From Candidatus Rhodoferax mariagerensis (GTDB lineage Bacteria; Pseudomonadota; Gammaproteobacteria; Burkholderiales; Burkholderiaceae_C), in the NCBI GenBank assembly GCA_016719055.1, contig JADKAW010000039.1, positions 1 to 64,000 on the forward strand: a DNA stretch of 64,000 nucleotides, in the 5' to 3' direction. Numbering within the stretch: position 1 is the first letter of the stretch; each line of letters starts with the position of its first letter. Positions 15,890 through 24,378 of the stretch are shown here, piece after piece. The notes beneath the pieces were generated by a model. The model was not told where the DNA came from and searched no databases. It saw only the letters and a program-made list of their open reading frames with translations. The position numbers and the translations under genes were made by a program.

Positions 15890-18049
15890 TCAGTGACGCG
15901 AGCGACGCACCAAGGCCCCGGTATCCAGGATCAAAGCTACTTTCCCGTCACCAAGTATGGTAGCGCCTGAGACGTTGGGGACTTTTCTGTAGTTTGACTC
16001 CAGGTTCTTGACAACCACCTGTTGTTGCCCCAATAACTCATCGACCAATAAAACAACGCGACTACCTTCGGCTTCAATGACGACCATGATGTCACTGGTT
16101 TTTTCAGTATCGAATCTGGGTACCTGAAAAACCTTCTCCAATTCGATCACTGGCATATATTCATCACGAACCTTGACCAATTGCGCACCTTGTCCGACGG
16201 TGCTGACAGCGTCCGCCTTGACCTGAAAAGACTCCACCACAGACGACAGTGGCAAAATATAGACCTCGCTCCCCACGCCCACCGACATGCCGTCCATGAT
16301 GGCCAGCGTCAATGGCAAACGCACCGACACCTTCATGCCGTAGCCCTCGGACGAATCAATATCCACCGTGCCGTTCAGGGATGCAATATTTCGCTTAACG
16401 ACATCCATGCCAACACCACGGCCAGACACGTCAGTCACCACTTCGGCGGTTGAGAAGCCCGGCGCAAAAATAAGCTGCCACACCTCTGAGTCAGGCATTT
16501 GATCTGACACGTCGATGCCGCGCTCGCGAGCTTTGGCCAGTATTTTTTGGCGCGACATACCGCGCCCGTCGTCGCGCACCTCAATCACAATCGAGCCACC
16601 CTGATGGGCGGCAGACAAGGTAATCGTGCCGGTTTCTGGTTTACCCAAGCGTATCCGCTCATCAGGCATTTCAACGCCGTGGTCACAGCTGTTTCGCACC
16701 AGATGGGTCAGAGGGTCGGTGATTTTTTCAACCAGTCCCTTGTCCAGTTCTGTGGCTTCACCTTGTGTCACAAAATCGACTTTTTTGCCCAGCTTTCCGG
16801 CCAGGTCTCTGAGCATTCTCGGGAATCGGCTAAACACAATGGACATTGGGATCATTCGAATCGACATGACCGATTCCTGCAAATCCCGGGTGTTTCGATC
16901 CAGGTCTGTCAAGCCTGTGAGCAGTTGCTGGTAAACCGCTGGGTCTAATGCCCGACTGTTTTGGGCCAGCATGGCCTGGGTAATGACCAGTTCGCCGACC
17001 AGATTAATCAACTGATCTACCTTGCTGATGGCCACCCGGATGGTTGCAGCCTCTGGCTGGGCGCTCGCCGAGGCAGCCGGTTTGGGAGTGCCTTTTGCGG
17101 ACTTGTTGCCCGCATCATCCATGGCCTGCACCGCGGCGACAGGCGTCACTGCAACCAGCGTATCTGGTGCCCCTGGTGCGCCGTCAAAGAAGCCAAAACC
17201 TGCGGGTTGAGTTGCTGCCGCTGGGGCCGAGGTGCTCTCAGTAGGCGTGCTTTCTTCGGCGACGTCCTTGATCAGAACTTGCTCGCGAGCAACGTGAAAC
17301 GCAAACAAATCAAGCAAATCATCATCGGTAGAGGTGGTTTCCACTGCAAAAACCCGAGAATTTGTGTCCGTCGTAGGTACCACCTTGATCTCGCCCAAGC
17401 CTGGAATGTCCCGAAACAGCTCTTCTACAGCGTCAGCTTGATTGGCATGCTCCAACTGGCTGATAGTTATCTTCAGTGAACGTCGCTCGGCTATCGCGGT
17501 TGGTTGTGCCGCTGGCGCTGCAGGTGCAGGTGTTGCGGCAGGTGCCGCCATTGGCTCGGGCCTGGCCGCGACAGGTGCAGGCTTTGCCGGGGCAGGGGCC
17601 GGGGCTGCGGTCGCTTGCACTGCCTCACCGGTCACAAGCGACCGGATTCGGCGCACAAGCTCCCCTGTGGGGGGCGCCACACCCTCGTCGCCCGACTGAT
17701 GCCGCGCCAGCAAACTGCGCGACGCGTCAGCTGACTCCAGCAGTACATCAACCATGGCAGAGGTGGGTTGCAGCTCATGCCGGCGCAACCGGTCCAACAG
17801 CGACTCCATTTGATGGGTCAACTCAGCGACATCAGAGAAGCCAAAGGTGGCGGCTCCGCCTTTTACCGAATGGGCGCAGCGAAACACACCATTGAGTTCC
17901 TCATCATCAGCAGTTTCAAGATTTAGATTGAGCAGCATTTGCTCCATCAAATCAAGATTTTCTCCAGCCTCTTCGAAAAAAATCTGGTAAAACTGGCTTA
18001 GGTCAAAGTCTGCGCCCGACCCGCCGGTCTCATGATGTACGTCAGCCAT
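15890..18049 (-). CDS. cheA: Chemotaxis histidine kinase CheA
   Basis: 719 residues. The Hpt domain has phosphorylatable His near residue 60 (CAHSVKGGAATFGF). A long Pro/Ala-rich linker (about 145-190) leads to a second small domain that looks like a CheY/CheB-binding P2 module. Dimerisation, HATPase (NSCDHGVEMPDER, DDGRGM, GRGVGMDVVK) and C-terminal CheW-like domains follow. CheA autophosphorylates under receptor control and donates phosphate to CheY and CheB. The start has a strong Shine-Dalgarno (AGGAGA, 6 bp upstream of 18049). Confidence 0.97.
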   Translation of the reverse strand: MADVHHETGGSGADFDLSQFYQIFFEEAGENLDLMEQMLLNLNLETADDEELNGVFRCAHSVKGGAATFGFSDVAELTHQMESLLDRLRRHELQPTSAMVDVLLESADASRSLLARHQSGDEGVAPPTGELVRRIRSLVTGEAVQATAAPAPAPAKPAPVAARPEPMAAPAATPAPAAPAAQPTAIAERRSLKITISQLEHANQADAVEELFRDIPGLGEIKVVPTTDTNSRVFAVETTSTDDDLLDLFAFHVAREQVLIKDVAEESTPTESTSAPAAATQPAGFGFFDGAPGAPDTLVAVTPVAAVQAMDDAGNKSAKGTPKPAASASAQPEAATIRVAISKVDQLINLVGELVITQAMLAQNSRALDPAVYQQLLTGLTDLDRNTRDLQESVMSIRMIPMSIVFSRFPRMLRDLAGKLGKKVDFVTQGEATELDKGLVEKITDPLTHLVRNSCDHGVEMPDERIRLGKPETGTITLSAAHQGGSIVIEVRDDGRGMSRQKILAKARERGIDVSDQMPDSEVWQLIFAPGFSTAEVVTDVSGRGVGMDVVKRNIASLNGTVDIDSSEGYGMKVSVRLPLTLAIMDGMSVGVGSEVYILPLSSVVESFQVKADAVSTVGQGAQLVKVRDEYMPVIELEKVFQVPRFDTEKTSDIMVVIEAEGSRVVLLVDELLGQQQVVVKNLESNYRKVPNVSGATILGDGKVALILDTGALVRRSRH

Positions 18050-18097
18050 GAAAATCTCCTGAATTCAATTCTGGTGCTTGTGTCAGAACAACACCTG

Positions 18098-18460
18098 CTA
18101 CTTGATTACCTTTTTGATGACTTCAATCAGTCGGGCTGGGTCGAACGGCTTGACTAGCCAGCCAGTCGCCCCAGCGGCTCGCCCTGCTTGCTTCATCAGA
18201 TCACTGGACTCGGTCGTCAACATCAAAATGGGAACTGTTTTGAACTGAGGGCTTTCACGTAATTTTCGCGTTAACCCCAACCCATCGAGTCGTGGCATAT
18301 TTTGATCAGTTAACACAAGGTCAAAATTTTGCACCCTGCTTTTCTCGATGGCGTCTATGCCATCGACTGCCTCAACCACCTGATAGCCAGCACCAACCAA
18401 CGTAAACGACACCATCTTGCGCATAGACGGCGAGTCATCGACAGTAAGTATTACGGGCAT
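18098..18460 (-). CDS. cheY: Chemotaxis response regulator CheY
   Basis: A single receiver domain of 120 residues. The acidic pair is in LTVDDSPSMRK, the phosphoacceptor in LVLTDQNMPRLDG, and the switch Thr and Lys in MLTTESS and WLVKPFD. Phospho-CheY binds FliM (encoded at 23.4-24.4 kb) to change motor rotation. ATG at 18460 is used; the ORF also opens at a TTG two codons upstream. It lies between the CheZ-like gene and cheA, in the same orientation. Confidence 0.95.
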   Translation of the reverse strand: MPVILTVDDSPSMRKMVSFTLVGAGYQVVEAVDGIDAIEKSRVQNFDLVLTDQNMPRLDGLGLTRKLRESPQFKTVPILMLTTESSDLMKQAGRAAGATGWLVKPFDPARLIEVIKKVIK

Positions 18461-18502
18461 GCACAACTCCGACTATTTCAACAAAAAGACATTTTCGAAA
18501 AC

Positions 18503-18949
18503 TCAAAAAAGTTCAATGGAACCTGCTTCCATCTCGTCTTGTGTCACAGGATTGGGACGCTCGGGAACCTCTTCGACAAAAGGAACTGCTTCTCCGTCCT
18601 CAGAACCCATCGCATCTGCGGCCAGTCGATAGGCACAACCCTGAAGAACCTTGGATGTGTGTCCAATCAGTTGGGACGCCATATCTTGAAACTGTAGCTC
18701 CGTGACTGCAGAGCGCAAAGCCGACCGCACACCACGCAACTCATCCAGATCAGACAATGCTGGATCAGCGAGATTCTGGCTGGCCACTGTGAACCGCCGC
18801 ATCAACTTCTCCATGGCATTCGCAAGCAGGGCATCGAGTCGATTCAAATCATGCACAACGACCAGCAAGGAGTCTTGTACTTCGGCGACTAACATGACCG
18901 GCAACTGGACTGTTGGCGCTGAAAATGCTGGTTCGGAAGGCATGTGCAT
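18503..18949 (-). CDS. Short CheZ-like CheY-P phosphatase
   Basis: 148 residues, about two-thirds of Escherichia coli CheZ. A long helical region leads to LQFQDMASQLIGHTSK, which matches the CheZ active-site helix pattern F-Q-D-x3-Q-[VL]-I; in CheZ that Asp and Gln position the attacking water on phospho-CheY. After an acidic, proline-containing linker the protein ends in EAGSIELF, in the place where CheZ carries its CheY-binding C-terminal peptide. It is the first gene of the chemotaxis block and lies next to cheY. The N-terminal half of the long CheZ hairpin appears shortened. I call it CheZ-like from the motif and context; overall similarity cannot be measured here. Confidence 0.75.
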   Translation of the reverse strand: MHMPSEPAFSAPTVQLPVMLVAEVQDSLLVVVHDLNRLDALLANAMEKLMRRFTVASQNLADPALSDLDELRGVRSALRSAVTELQFQDMASQLIGHTSKVLQGCAYRLAADAMGSEDGEAVPFVEEVPERPNPVTQDEMEAGSIELF

Positions 18950-19016
18950 TCAACTCTCTGCTGGTGGCATTGCAAAGCAACCCTTTTTAATTTGACAAAC
19001 AATCATAGCGCCAATC

Positions 19017-20150
19017 ATGACAAACAACGACGAATCTCCCGCGCCTTTGTGCATTTTGCATCTAGAAGACTCGGATCAAGACCATCTGCTGGTCAAACGT
19101 GAGCTCAGTCGGCTCAGTGACCCCATGGAAATCCATCGCGTTGAAACACTTGAAAGCTTTGCGCAGGCACTTGATGAGCGACTATTCAGCGTGATTCTGG
19201 CCGATTACAAACTGGCAGGTTTTACGGCACTGGACGCCTGGCAAGTGGTAGTGAACAAAAAAAAACGTATTCCGTTTATTCTGCTTTCAGGAGCCATTGG
19301 CGAGGCGGCGGCTGTTTCGGCCATCAAGGCAGGCATCAGTGACTATTTGCCCAAAGCTGACTTGAGCAAGCTCAGGCACGTCATCCAGCGCGCCATCGAA
19401 GTGCAAAGAGTGATTATTGCCAAAGAGCGTGCTGACGCCGAACTGCTCGAGTCCGAGAAAAGGTTGGCCGGCTTTGCCGAGCATCTGCAAGCCACCATTG
19501 AGCAGGAAAGGGCCTCGATTGCGCGCGAGATTCATGACGACATTGGCGGCTCGCTGGCGGCAATCCGGTTTGACCTGTCCTGGATTGAACGCCACACCGA
19601 AGATTCAGCGACCCTGTCGCACGTCAGTGCCGCCACCGAGATGCTGCAGCACGCCGTCGAGGCCAGCCAACGCATCATGATGAACCTGCGTCCGGCCGTG
19701 CTGGATCAGGGTTTGCCAGCAGCGCTGCAGTGGCTGGTGAACAACTTTATGAAGCGGACCCGGATTGAAACTATCATGCGATCACCGCAACAGATTGACC
19801 ATTTACCCAAAGCCGTTCAGCTGGTTGCCTACAGAATAGCGCAGGAGGCCTTGACCAACATCGGAAAATACGCGCATTGCTCGAAGGTAAAGATTGATTT
19901 GTCAGATGCTGAAGGTGTACTGACGCTGGAAATTGCCGACAACGGCCAAGGGGTCTCAGATGCCGAGCTGGTCAAACCTGCAAGCTTTGGAATTCGGGGC
20001 ATGACTGAGCGTGCCAAAGCCATTGGTGGCTGGATCGACATCAGCACAATACTTGGGGCAGGAATGGCCATTACGCTGACTGTGCCGTTATCAACACCGG
20101 AAAAAGCAACCAAGGAGACACTGCCCGATGATCCGAGTCATTTTGTGTGA
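19017..20150 (+). CDS. Sensor histidine kinase with N-terminal receiver domain (NarX/DegS type)
   Basis: 377 residues without membrane segments. Residues about 10-130 form a receiver domain (ILHLEDSDQDH; phosphoacceptor Asp in VILADYKLAGF; conserved Lys in SDYLPKAD). A coiled linker follows, then a HisKA_3 dimerisation domain with REIHDDIGGSLAAIRFDL and a HATPase domain (RIAQEALTNIGKYA, DNGQGVSD, SFGIRGMTERA). It should phosphorylate the NarL-type regulator whose gene overlaps its 3' end by 23 bp. The receiver-first layout suggests it is itself controlled by an upstream kinase, possibly CheA. It is divergent from the CheZ-like gene with 67 bp between starts. Confidence 0.88.
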   Translation: MTNNDESPAPLCILHLEDSDQDHLLVKRELSRLSDPMEIHRVETLESFAQALDERLFSVILADYKLAGFTALDAWQVVVNKKKRIPFILLSGAIGEAAAVSAIKAGISDYLPKADLSKLRHVIQRAIEVQRVIIAKERADAELLESEKRLAGFAEHLQATIEQERASIAREIHDDIGGSLAAIRFDLSWIERHTEDSATLSHVSAATEMLQHAVEASQRIMMNLRPAVLDQGLPAALQWLVNNFMKRTRIETIMRSPQQIDHLPKAVQLVAYRIAQEALTNIGKYAHCSKVKIDLSDAEGVLTLEIADNGQGVSDAELVKPASFGIRGMTERAKAIGGWIDISTILGAGMAITLTVPLSTPEKATKETLPDDPSHFV

Positions 20151-20757
20151 CGACCATGCCATGATCCGACGTGGCATTCGTGACACGCTGAGCGAAGCCG
20201 TGGACATTCAGGTCATGGCTGAAGCTGGCAGCTATTCTGAAGTTCGAGAAGCGTTTAGGCAGCACCCATGCGATGTGCTTGTGCTCGACATCAATTTGCC
20301 CGGGCGCAGTGGCCTAGAAGTATTGGCCAGCCTGCGCGAGTCAGACTCCCCCATCAAGGTATTGATGGTGTCGATGTTTCCCGAAGACCAGTACGCCATA
20401 CGCTGCCTTAAAGCTGGCGCGCAAGGTTACCTGAACAAGGCTGGAGACCCCGCCGAGCTGATCACCGCTGTTCGCACCGTTGCTCAGGGAAAAAAATACG
20501 TGACACCCAGCGTGGCGCAAATGCTGGTTGAAAACCTCAGCACACCCGAGAACACCAGTCTGCATGCCAGTCTGTCAGAGCGTGAGCTTCAAACCTTGCT
20601 GAAAATTGCGTCTGGCAAACGGCTCTCCGACATCGCCCAGGATCTGATGCTCAGCCCCAAGACCGTCAGCGTCTACCGCGCCCGGGTGCTTGAAAAGCTC
20701 AAACTGTCCAACAACGCTGAGTTAACCGTTTACGCCATACGAAACGGCTTGGTTTAA
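20128..20757 (+). CDS. NarL/FixJ-family response regulator
   Basis: 209 residues: a receiver domain (VILCDDHAMIRRGI; phosphoacceptor in VLVLDINLPGRSG; Lys in YLNKAGDP) and a C-terminal LuxR-type helix-turn-helix (LSERELQTLLKIASGKRLSD and LSPKTVSVYRARVLEKL, about 145-205). It is a likely partner of the overlapping kinase gene. Its position between chemotaxis and flagellar export genes makes control of motility or surface genes plausible, but no target site is demonstrated. It is convergent with fliR, with only 5 bp between stop codons and no terminator. Confidence 0.92.
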   Translation: MIRVILCDDHAMIRRGIRDTLSEAVDIQVMAEAGSYSEVREAFRQHPCDVLVLDINLPGRSGLEVLASLRESDSPIKVLMVSMFPEDQYAIRCLKAGAQGYLNKAGDPAELITAVRTVAQGKKYVTPSVAQMLVENLSTPENTSLHASLSERELQTLLKIASGKRLSDIAQDLMLSPKTVSVYRARVLEKLKLSNNAELTVYAIRNGLV

Positions 20758-20762
20758 AGCCT

Positions 20763-21530
20763 TTAGATCACCGCAAAAATATCGATGGCCCGCGTCATCA
20801 AAGCCAGAAAAGGTTGATCGAGCATGGGCAATGTGGCGGCGATGCCGATCATTCCAACCGACAGGGTAATGGGAAACCCAATGGCATAAATATTCATCTG
20901 TGGAGCCACCCGGGAAACGATGCCCAAAGCCAGATTGGCAAACATCAAAATACCGATCAAGGGCAACGCAATCCAGAGGCCGCTGGCAAACAGGTCAGCA
21001 CCCATGTCCAGCACCTTCATATGTTTGATGGCTTCCAGAAAATTTTGATCAACCGGAAAAGAATTGAAACTTTTGATCACTGCCATCAAAACCAGCAGGT
21101 GGCCATTCATCACGACAAACAAAAAAGCCGCGATGCGTCCAAAAAAACTGGCGACTGCGCTGGATTGCATGTTCAGGGTCGGGTCAAAGAAAGACGCAAA
21201 ACTTAGTCCCATCTGAAAGCCGATCAACTCGCCCGCCAGCTCAACTGCCGCAAATACCAGCCGGATCGCAAAGCCAATGGCCAGGCCCACGCCCACTTGC
21301 TGCACCACGGCACCCATGGCGTCAGGGCCGTTGAGGCTGATGACGGACTGATCACCCAATGCCGGTTGCGCCGCCAAAGCGACAAAAAAAGCAAGCGCCA
21401 CACGTGCCCGCACTGGGAAAGCCCGTGAGGAGAGCACTGGTGCAGCGGTAAATAACGCCAATACTCGCAAAAATGGCCAGATCAGCGGAGACAGCCAAGC
21501 CACCAGTTGGGCTTCTGAAAATGTAATCAC
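20763..21530 (-). CDS. fliR: Flagellar type III export membrane protein FliR
   Basis: 255 residues from a GTG at 21530 (MITFSEAQLVAWL), with six or more hydrophobic helices and the family segment ELIGFQMGLSFASFFDP. With FliP and FliQ it forms the export gate core. The ORF is open further upstream, but those residues would overlap fliQ and lack conservation. It is the last gene of the long minus-strand fli operon. Confidence 0.95.
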   Translation of the reverse strand: MITFSEAQLVAWLSPLIWPFLRVLALFTAAPVLSSRAFPVRARVALAFFVALAAQPALGDQSVISLNGPDAMGAVVQQVGVGLAIGFAIRLVFAAVELAGELIGFQMGLSFASFFDPTLNMQSSAVASFFGRIAAFLFVVMNGHLLVLMAVIKSFNSFPVDQNFLEAIKHMKVLDMGADLFASGLWIALPLIGILMFANLALGIVSRVAPQMNIYAIGFPITLSVGMIGIAATLPMLDQPFLALMTRAIDIFAVI

Positions 21531-21543
21531 GAGCCGTTGAACA

Positions 21544-21813
21544 TCACAGCACAGAGGCGGGAATGGCCTCAAAAGTGCGCCGGATATAGTCCACCAACGT
21601 TGACAACATCCAGGGCCCAGTCAGCGCAAAAACGGCCACGGCGGCTATCAATTTAGGAACAAAAGCGAGTGTCGCCTCGTTGATCTGGGTTACCGCCTGA
21701 AACAGGCTGACCACCAGGCCCACCACCAGAACCACCATCAGCACTGGTGCAGACACCATCAGCAGCATCAGCAACGCCTCCTGGCCCATGGTCAACACCA
21801 TTTGTGCATTCAT
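21544..21813 (-). CDS. fliQ: Flagellar type III export membrane protein FliQ
   Basis: 89 residues forming two transmembrane helices, the expected size for FliQ. Typical sequence includes MSAPVLMVVLVVGLVVSLFQ, the entry to the first helix, and NEATLAFVPKLIA in the loop. It is part of the FliPQR export gate. It lies 9 bp after fliP and 13 bp before fliR. Confidence 0.96.
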   Translation of the reverse strand: MNAQMVLTMGQEALLMLLMVSAPVLMVVLVVGLVVSLFQAVTQINEATLAFVPKLIAAVAVFALTGPWMLSTLVDYIRRTFEAIPASVL

Positions 21814-21822
21814 GAACAGTCC

Positions 21823-22545
21823 TCAGGTCACAAAACTGGCTGCCAGCGAACCCACCAGCAGGTTCCAGCCATCTGCCAACACAAAAATCATCAATTTAAA
21901 AGGCAAAGCCACCAATACCGGTGACAACATCATCATGCCCAACGACATCAGCACACTGGCCACCACAATGTCAATGACCAGAAATGGGATGAAGATCATG
22001 AAACCAATCTGAAAGGCAGACTTCAACTCGCTGGTGACAAAAGCCGGCACCAGCACACGCATCGGGGCTGTAGCGGCGGTGGTGCCCAAATCGAGTTTGC
22101 CCAGTTTGACAAACAATGCCAAGTCTGACTGCCTCGTCTGCTTGCTCATGAAATCGCGCATCGGCGCTTCTGCTTTCACCAAGGCTTGGTCAAACGGCAT
22201 GCTGTTATTGCTGTAAGGCAAATAGGCATCGTTGTACACCTTGTCCAGGGTTGGCCCCATGACAAACATGGTTAAGAACAAAGACAAACCAACGACCACC
22301 TGATTGGGTGGTGCTGACTGCGTGCCTAAGGCCTGCCTGAGCAATGACAGCACGATCACTATGCGCGTAAAGCCCGTCATCATGAGCAATACCGCTGGCA
22401 AAAAAGACAAGGCGGTAAAAAACAGCAAGGTCTGCACGGGCACCGAATAACTCACCCCGGAGCTTCCTGTGCCAATCAGCAGCGGCAACTGAGCGCCGCT
22501 CTGAGCCATCACGACCGATGGCAGTAGCAGCAGACCGAAAGCCAT
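21823..22545 (-). CDS. fliP: Flagellar type III export membrane protein FliP
   Basis: 240 residues. A cleavable signal peptide (MAFGLLLLPSVVMAQ) is typical of FliP. The body has the FliP signatures MTGFTRIVIVLSLLRQALGT and LSLFLTMFVMGPT and C-terminal helices (PFLVIDIVVASVLMSLGMM). It forms the pentameric ring of the export gate. ATG at 22545 is chosen because it opens the signal peptide; the ORF extends 7 codons further upstream to a GTG. A 60-bp gap separates it from fliO. Confidence 0.95.
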   Translation of the reverse strand: MAFGLLLLPSVVMAQSGAQLPLLIGTGSSGVSYSVPVQTLLFFTALSFLPAVLLMMTGFTRIVIVLSLLRQALGTQSAPPNQVVVGLSLFLTMFVMGPTLDKVYNDAYLPYSNNSMPFDQALVKAEAPMRDFMSKQTRQSDLALFVKLGKLDLGTTAATAPMRVLVPAFVTSELKSAFQIGFMIFIPFLVIDIVVASVLMSLGMMMLSPVLVALPFKLMIFVLADGWNLLVGSLAASFVT

Positions 22546-22605
22546 TTGCTTTGCCACCCCACCCACAAGCTGACACTGGCATTTTGGTCTTGACAGACGG
22601 AGTTT

Positions 22606-22920
22606 TCATGGCAGTTCAGCCGGCGCAGCGGGCTCCACCAAGGGCGCAGTTGTCGGCACCTTCACCGCATCTGCAGTATGAAGGCAGGTGATGGACTGCC
22701 CAGTCACGCCCAAAGTCAGCCAGGTGCGGGCACCCTCGGGGCCGATCTCGACCGTGACCACCCGCTGATGCGGGCCAACACCAACCGCAGAGACAACCCG
22801 CATGGCCATCGGCAACCCGGCCCCAGCACCACCGACGCGGCGTTGCAGCCACTTCAGCGCCAGTGGAATCAGAGCCAACACCAGCACCAGCAGCGAAATC
22901 GACACCCATGCCAGTGACAT
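22606..22920 (-). CDS. fliO: Flagellar biosynthetic protein FliO
   Basis: 104 residues: one N-terminal transmembrane helix (about 3-22), then a small cytoplasmic domain with RVVSAVGVGPHQRVVTVEIG, typical of FliO. It assists assembly and stability of FliP in the export gate. It begins 8 bp after the fliN stop. Confidence 0.9.
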   Translation of the reverse strand: MSLAWVSISLLVLVLALIPLALKWLQRRVGGAGAGLPMAMRVVSAVGVGPHQRVVTVEIGPEGARTWLTLGVTGQSITCLHTADAVKVPTTAPLVEPAAPAELP

Positions 22921-22928
22921 AAGACCGC

Positions 22929-23366
22929 CTATCCTTTGCTGACGCGCCGCAGGCGTTCTGAAGGCGTGACCACGTCGGTCAACCGGATACCAAATTTGTC
23001 ATTCACCACCACCACCTCACCCTGGGCAATTAGATATCCGTTGACCAGCACGTCCATGGGTTCACCGGCCAGCGCATCCAGCTCCACCACCGAACCCTGA
23101 CCCAACTGCAAAATGTGCTTGATCGGCACCTTGGTGCGGCCCAGTTCGACCGACAGCAAAACAGGGATATCCAGCACGCGGTTGATGTCGTTGATCTGCC
23201 CATCGCCACCAGCTGACCCCGATGAGAATGGCCTTGACGCATCGCCAGACAACACCCCGCCCGGCTCGGGGCTACTGGGCACGGTTTCTGCCGCTTTTTG
23301 CTCCATCAGAGCTTCCGCCCAGTCGGCCATGCCATCATCTTCGGGTGGTTTTTCGTCAGTTGCCAT
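22929..23366 (-). CDS. fliN: Flagellar motor switch protein FliN
   Basis: 145 residues with a variable acidic N-terminus and a C-terminal SpoA domain (NRVLDIPVLLSVELGRTKVP; LIAQGEVVVVNDKFGIRLTD). It forms the C-ring base with FliM and binds the export ATPase complex through FliH. ATG at 23366 is supported by GGAAAGGTG about 6-14 bp upstream and overlaps the end of fliM by 11 bp, indicating translational coupling. Confidence 0.96.
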   Translation of the reverse strand: MATDEKPPEDDGMADWAEALMEQKAAETVPSSPEPGGVLSGDASRPFSSGSAGGDGQINDINRVLDIPVLLSVELGRTKVPIKHILQLGQGSVVELDALAGEPMDVLVNGYLIAQGEVVVVNDKFGIRLTDVVTPSERLRRVSKG

Positions 23367-24360
23367 GTTGTTCACCTTTCCAATTGAGGTCATTGTTCCT
23401 CAAGCATCGCTCGATTTTCAGGGCGTACTTGGCATTGTGCGTGCCATACTGGCACTCAAAAATCGGCACACCATCGACCGTTGCCTGCACCCGCGGCTGG
23501 CGGTCAAGCTCGATGAAGTCACCCTTTTTCATGGCCAGAAGTTGCTCAATGGTGGCGTCGGCATGCGCCAACTCGGCCACCAGCACCACTTCGGCGGCCT
23601 GAATCTCTTGCGTGAGCACATTCACCCAGCGACGGTCCACCTCGATCGAGTCGCCCTGCGTTGACGAGTACAGCACGTCGCGTATGGGCTCCAGCGTGGC
23701 GTACGGCATGCAAAAGTGGATAGCCCCGGTGATCTCGCCAATCTCCAGCTGAAACGACGTGGACACCACAATTTCGCTGGGGGTTGCTATATTGGCAAAC
23801 TGCGGTTGCATTTCAGAGCGCTGGTACTCCAGCTCCAGCGGATAAATACCCACCCAGGCTTTTTTGTACTCGGTGGTAATCACCTCAACCATTCGGTTGA
23901 TCACGCGCTGCTCCGTGGCAGAAAAATCCCGGCCTTCGATACGCGTCTGAAACTTGCCGATACCACCGTAAAGGGATTCAATCACACCAAAAACCAACGC
24001 GGGCTCACACACAATCAAACCACTGCCGCGCAACGGCCTGATGGCCACTATGTTGAAATTGGTGGGCACCGCAAGCTCGCGCAAAAATGCGCTGTAGCGC
24101 TGTACCGTCACCGGCCCCACTGAAATTTCGGGGCTTCTGCGGATGAAATTGAACAGTCCGATACGCAGGTTGCGGGCAAACCTCTCATTGACAATTTCCA
24201 TGGTGGGCATGCGCCCACGGACAATGCGCTCCTGGCTCGAAATGTTGTAAGCGCGAACCTCGCCACTCTCGACAACCTCTTCAGCCAGCTTTTGGCTCTC
24301 ACCCGTGACACCTTCGAGCAGGGCGTCAACTTCTTCTTGCGACAGGAATGACTCGCTCAT
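23356..24360 (-). CDS. fliM: Flagellar motor switch protein FliM
   Basis: 334 residues. The N-terminal CheY-P-binding peptide is intact (SFLSQEEVDALLEGVTG), followed by the CheC-like middle domain (NERFARNLRIGLFNFIRRSP) and a C-terminal SpoA domain (LLAMKKGDFIELDRQPRV). It is the motor component through which the chemotaxis proteins encoded upstream set rotation. It overlaps fliN and follows fliL by 18 bp. Confidence 0.97.
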   Translation of the reverse strand: MSESFLSQEEVDALLEGVTGESQKLAEEVVESGEVRAYNISSQERIVRGRMPTMEIVNERFARNLRIGLFNFIRRSPEISVGPVTVQRYSAFLRELAVPTNFNIVAIRPLRGSGLIVCEPALVFGVIESLYGGIGKFQTRIEGRDFSATEQRVINRMVEVITTEYKKAWVGIYPLELEYQRSEMQPQFANIATPSEIVVSTSFQLEIGEITGAIHFCMPYATLEPIRDVLYSSTQGDSIEVDRRWVNVLTQEIQAAEVVLVAELAHADATIEQLLAMKKGDFIELDRQPRVQATVDGVPIFECQYGTHNAKYALKIERCLRNNDLNWKGEQHGN

Positions 24361-24378
24361 GACATCAATCCCATAGCC

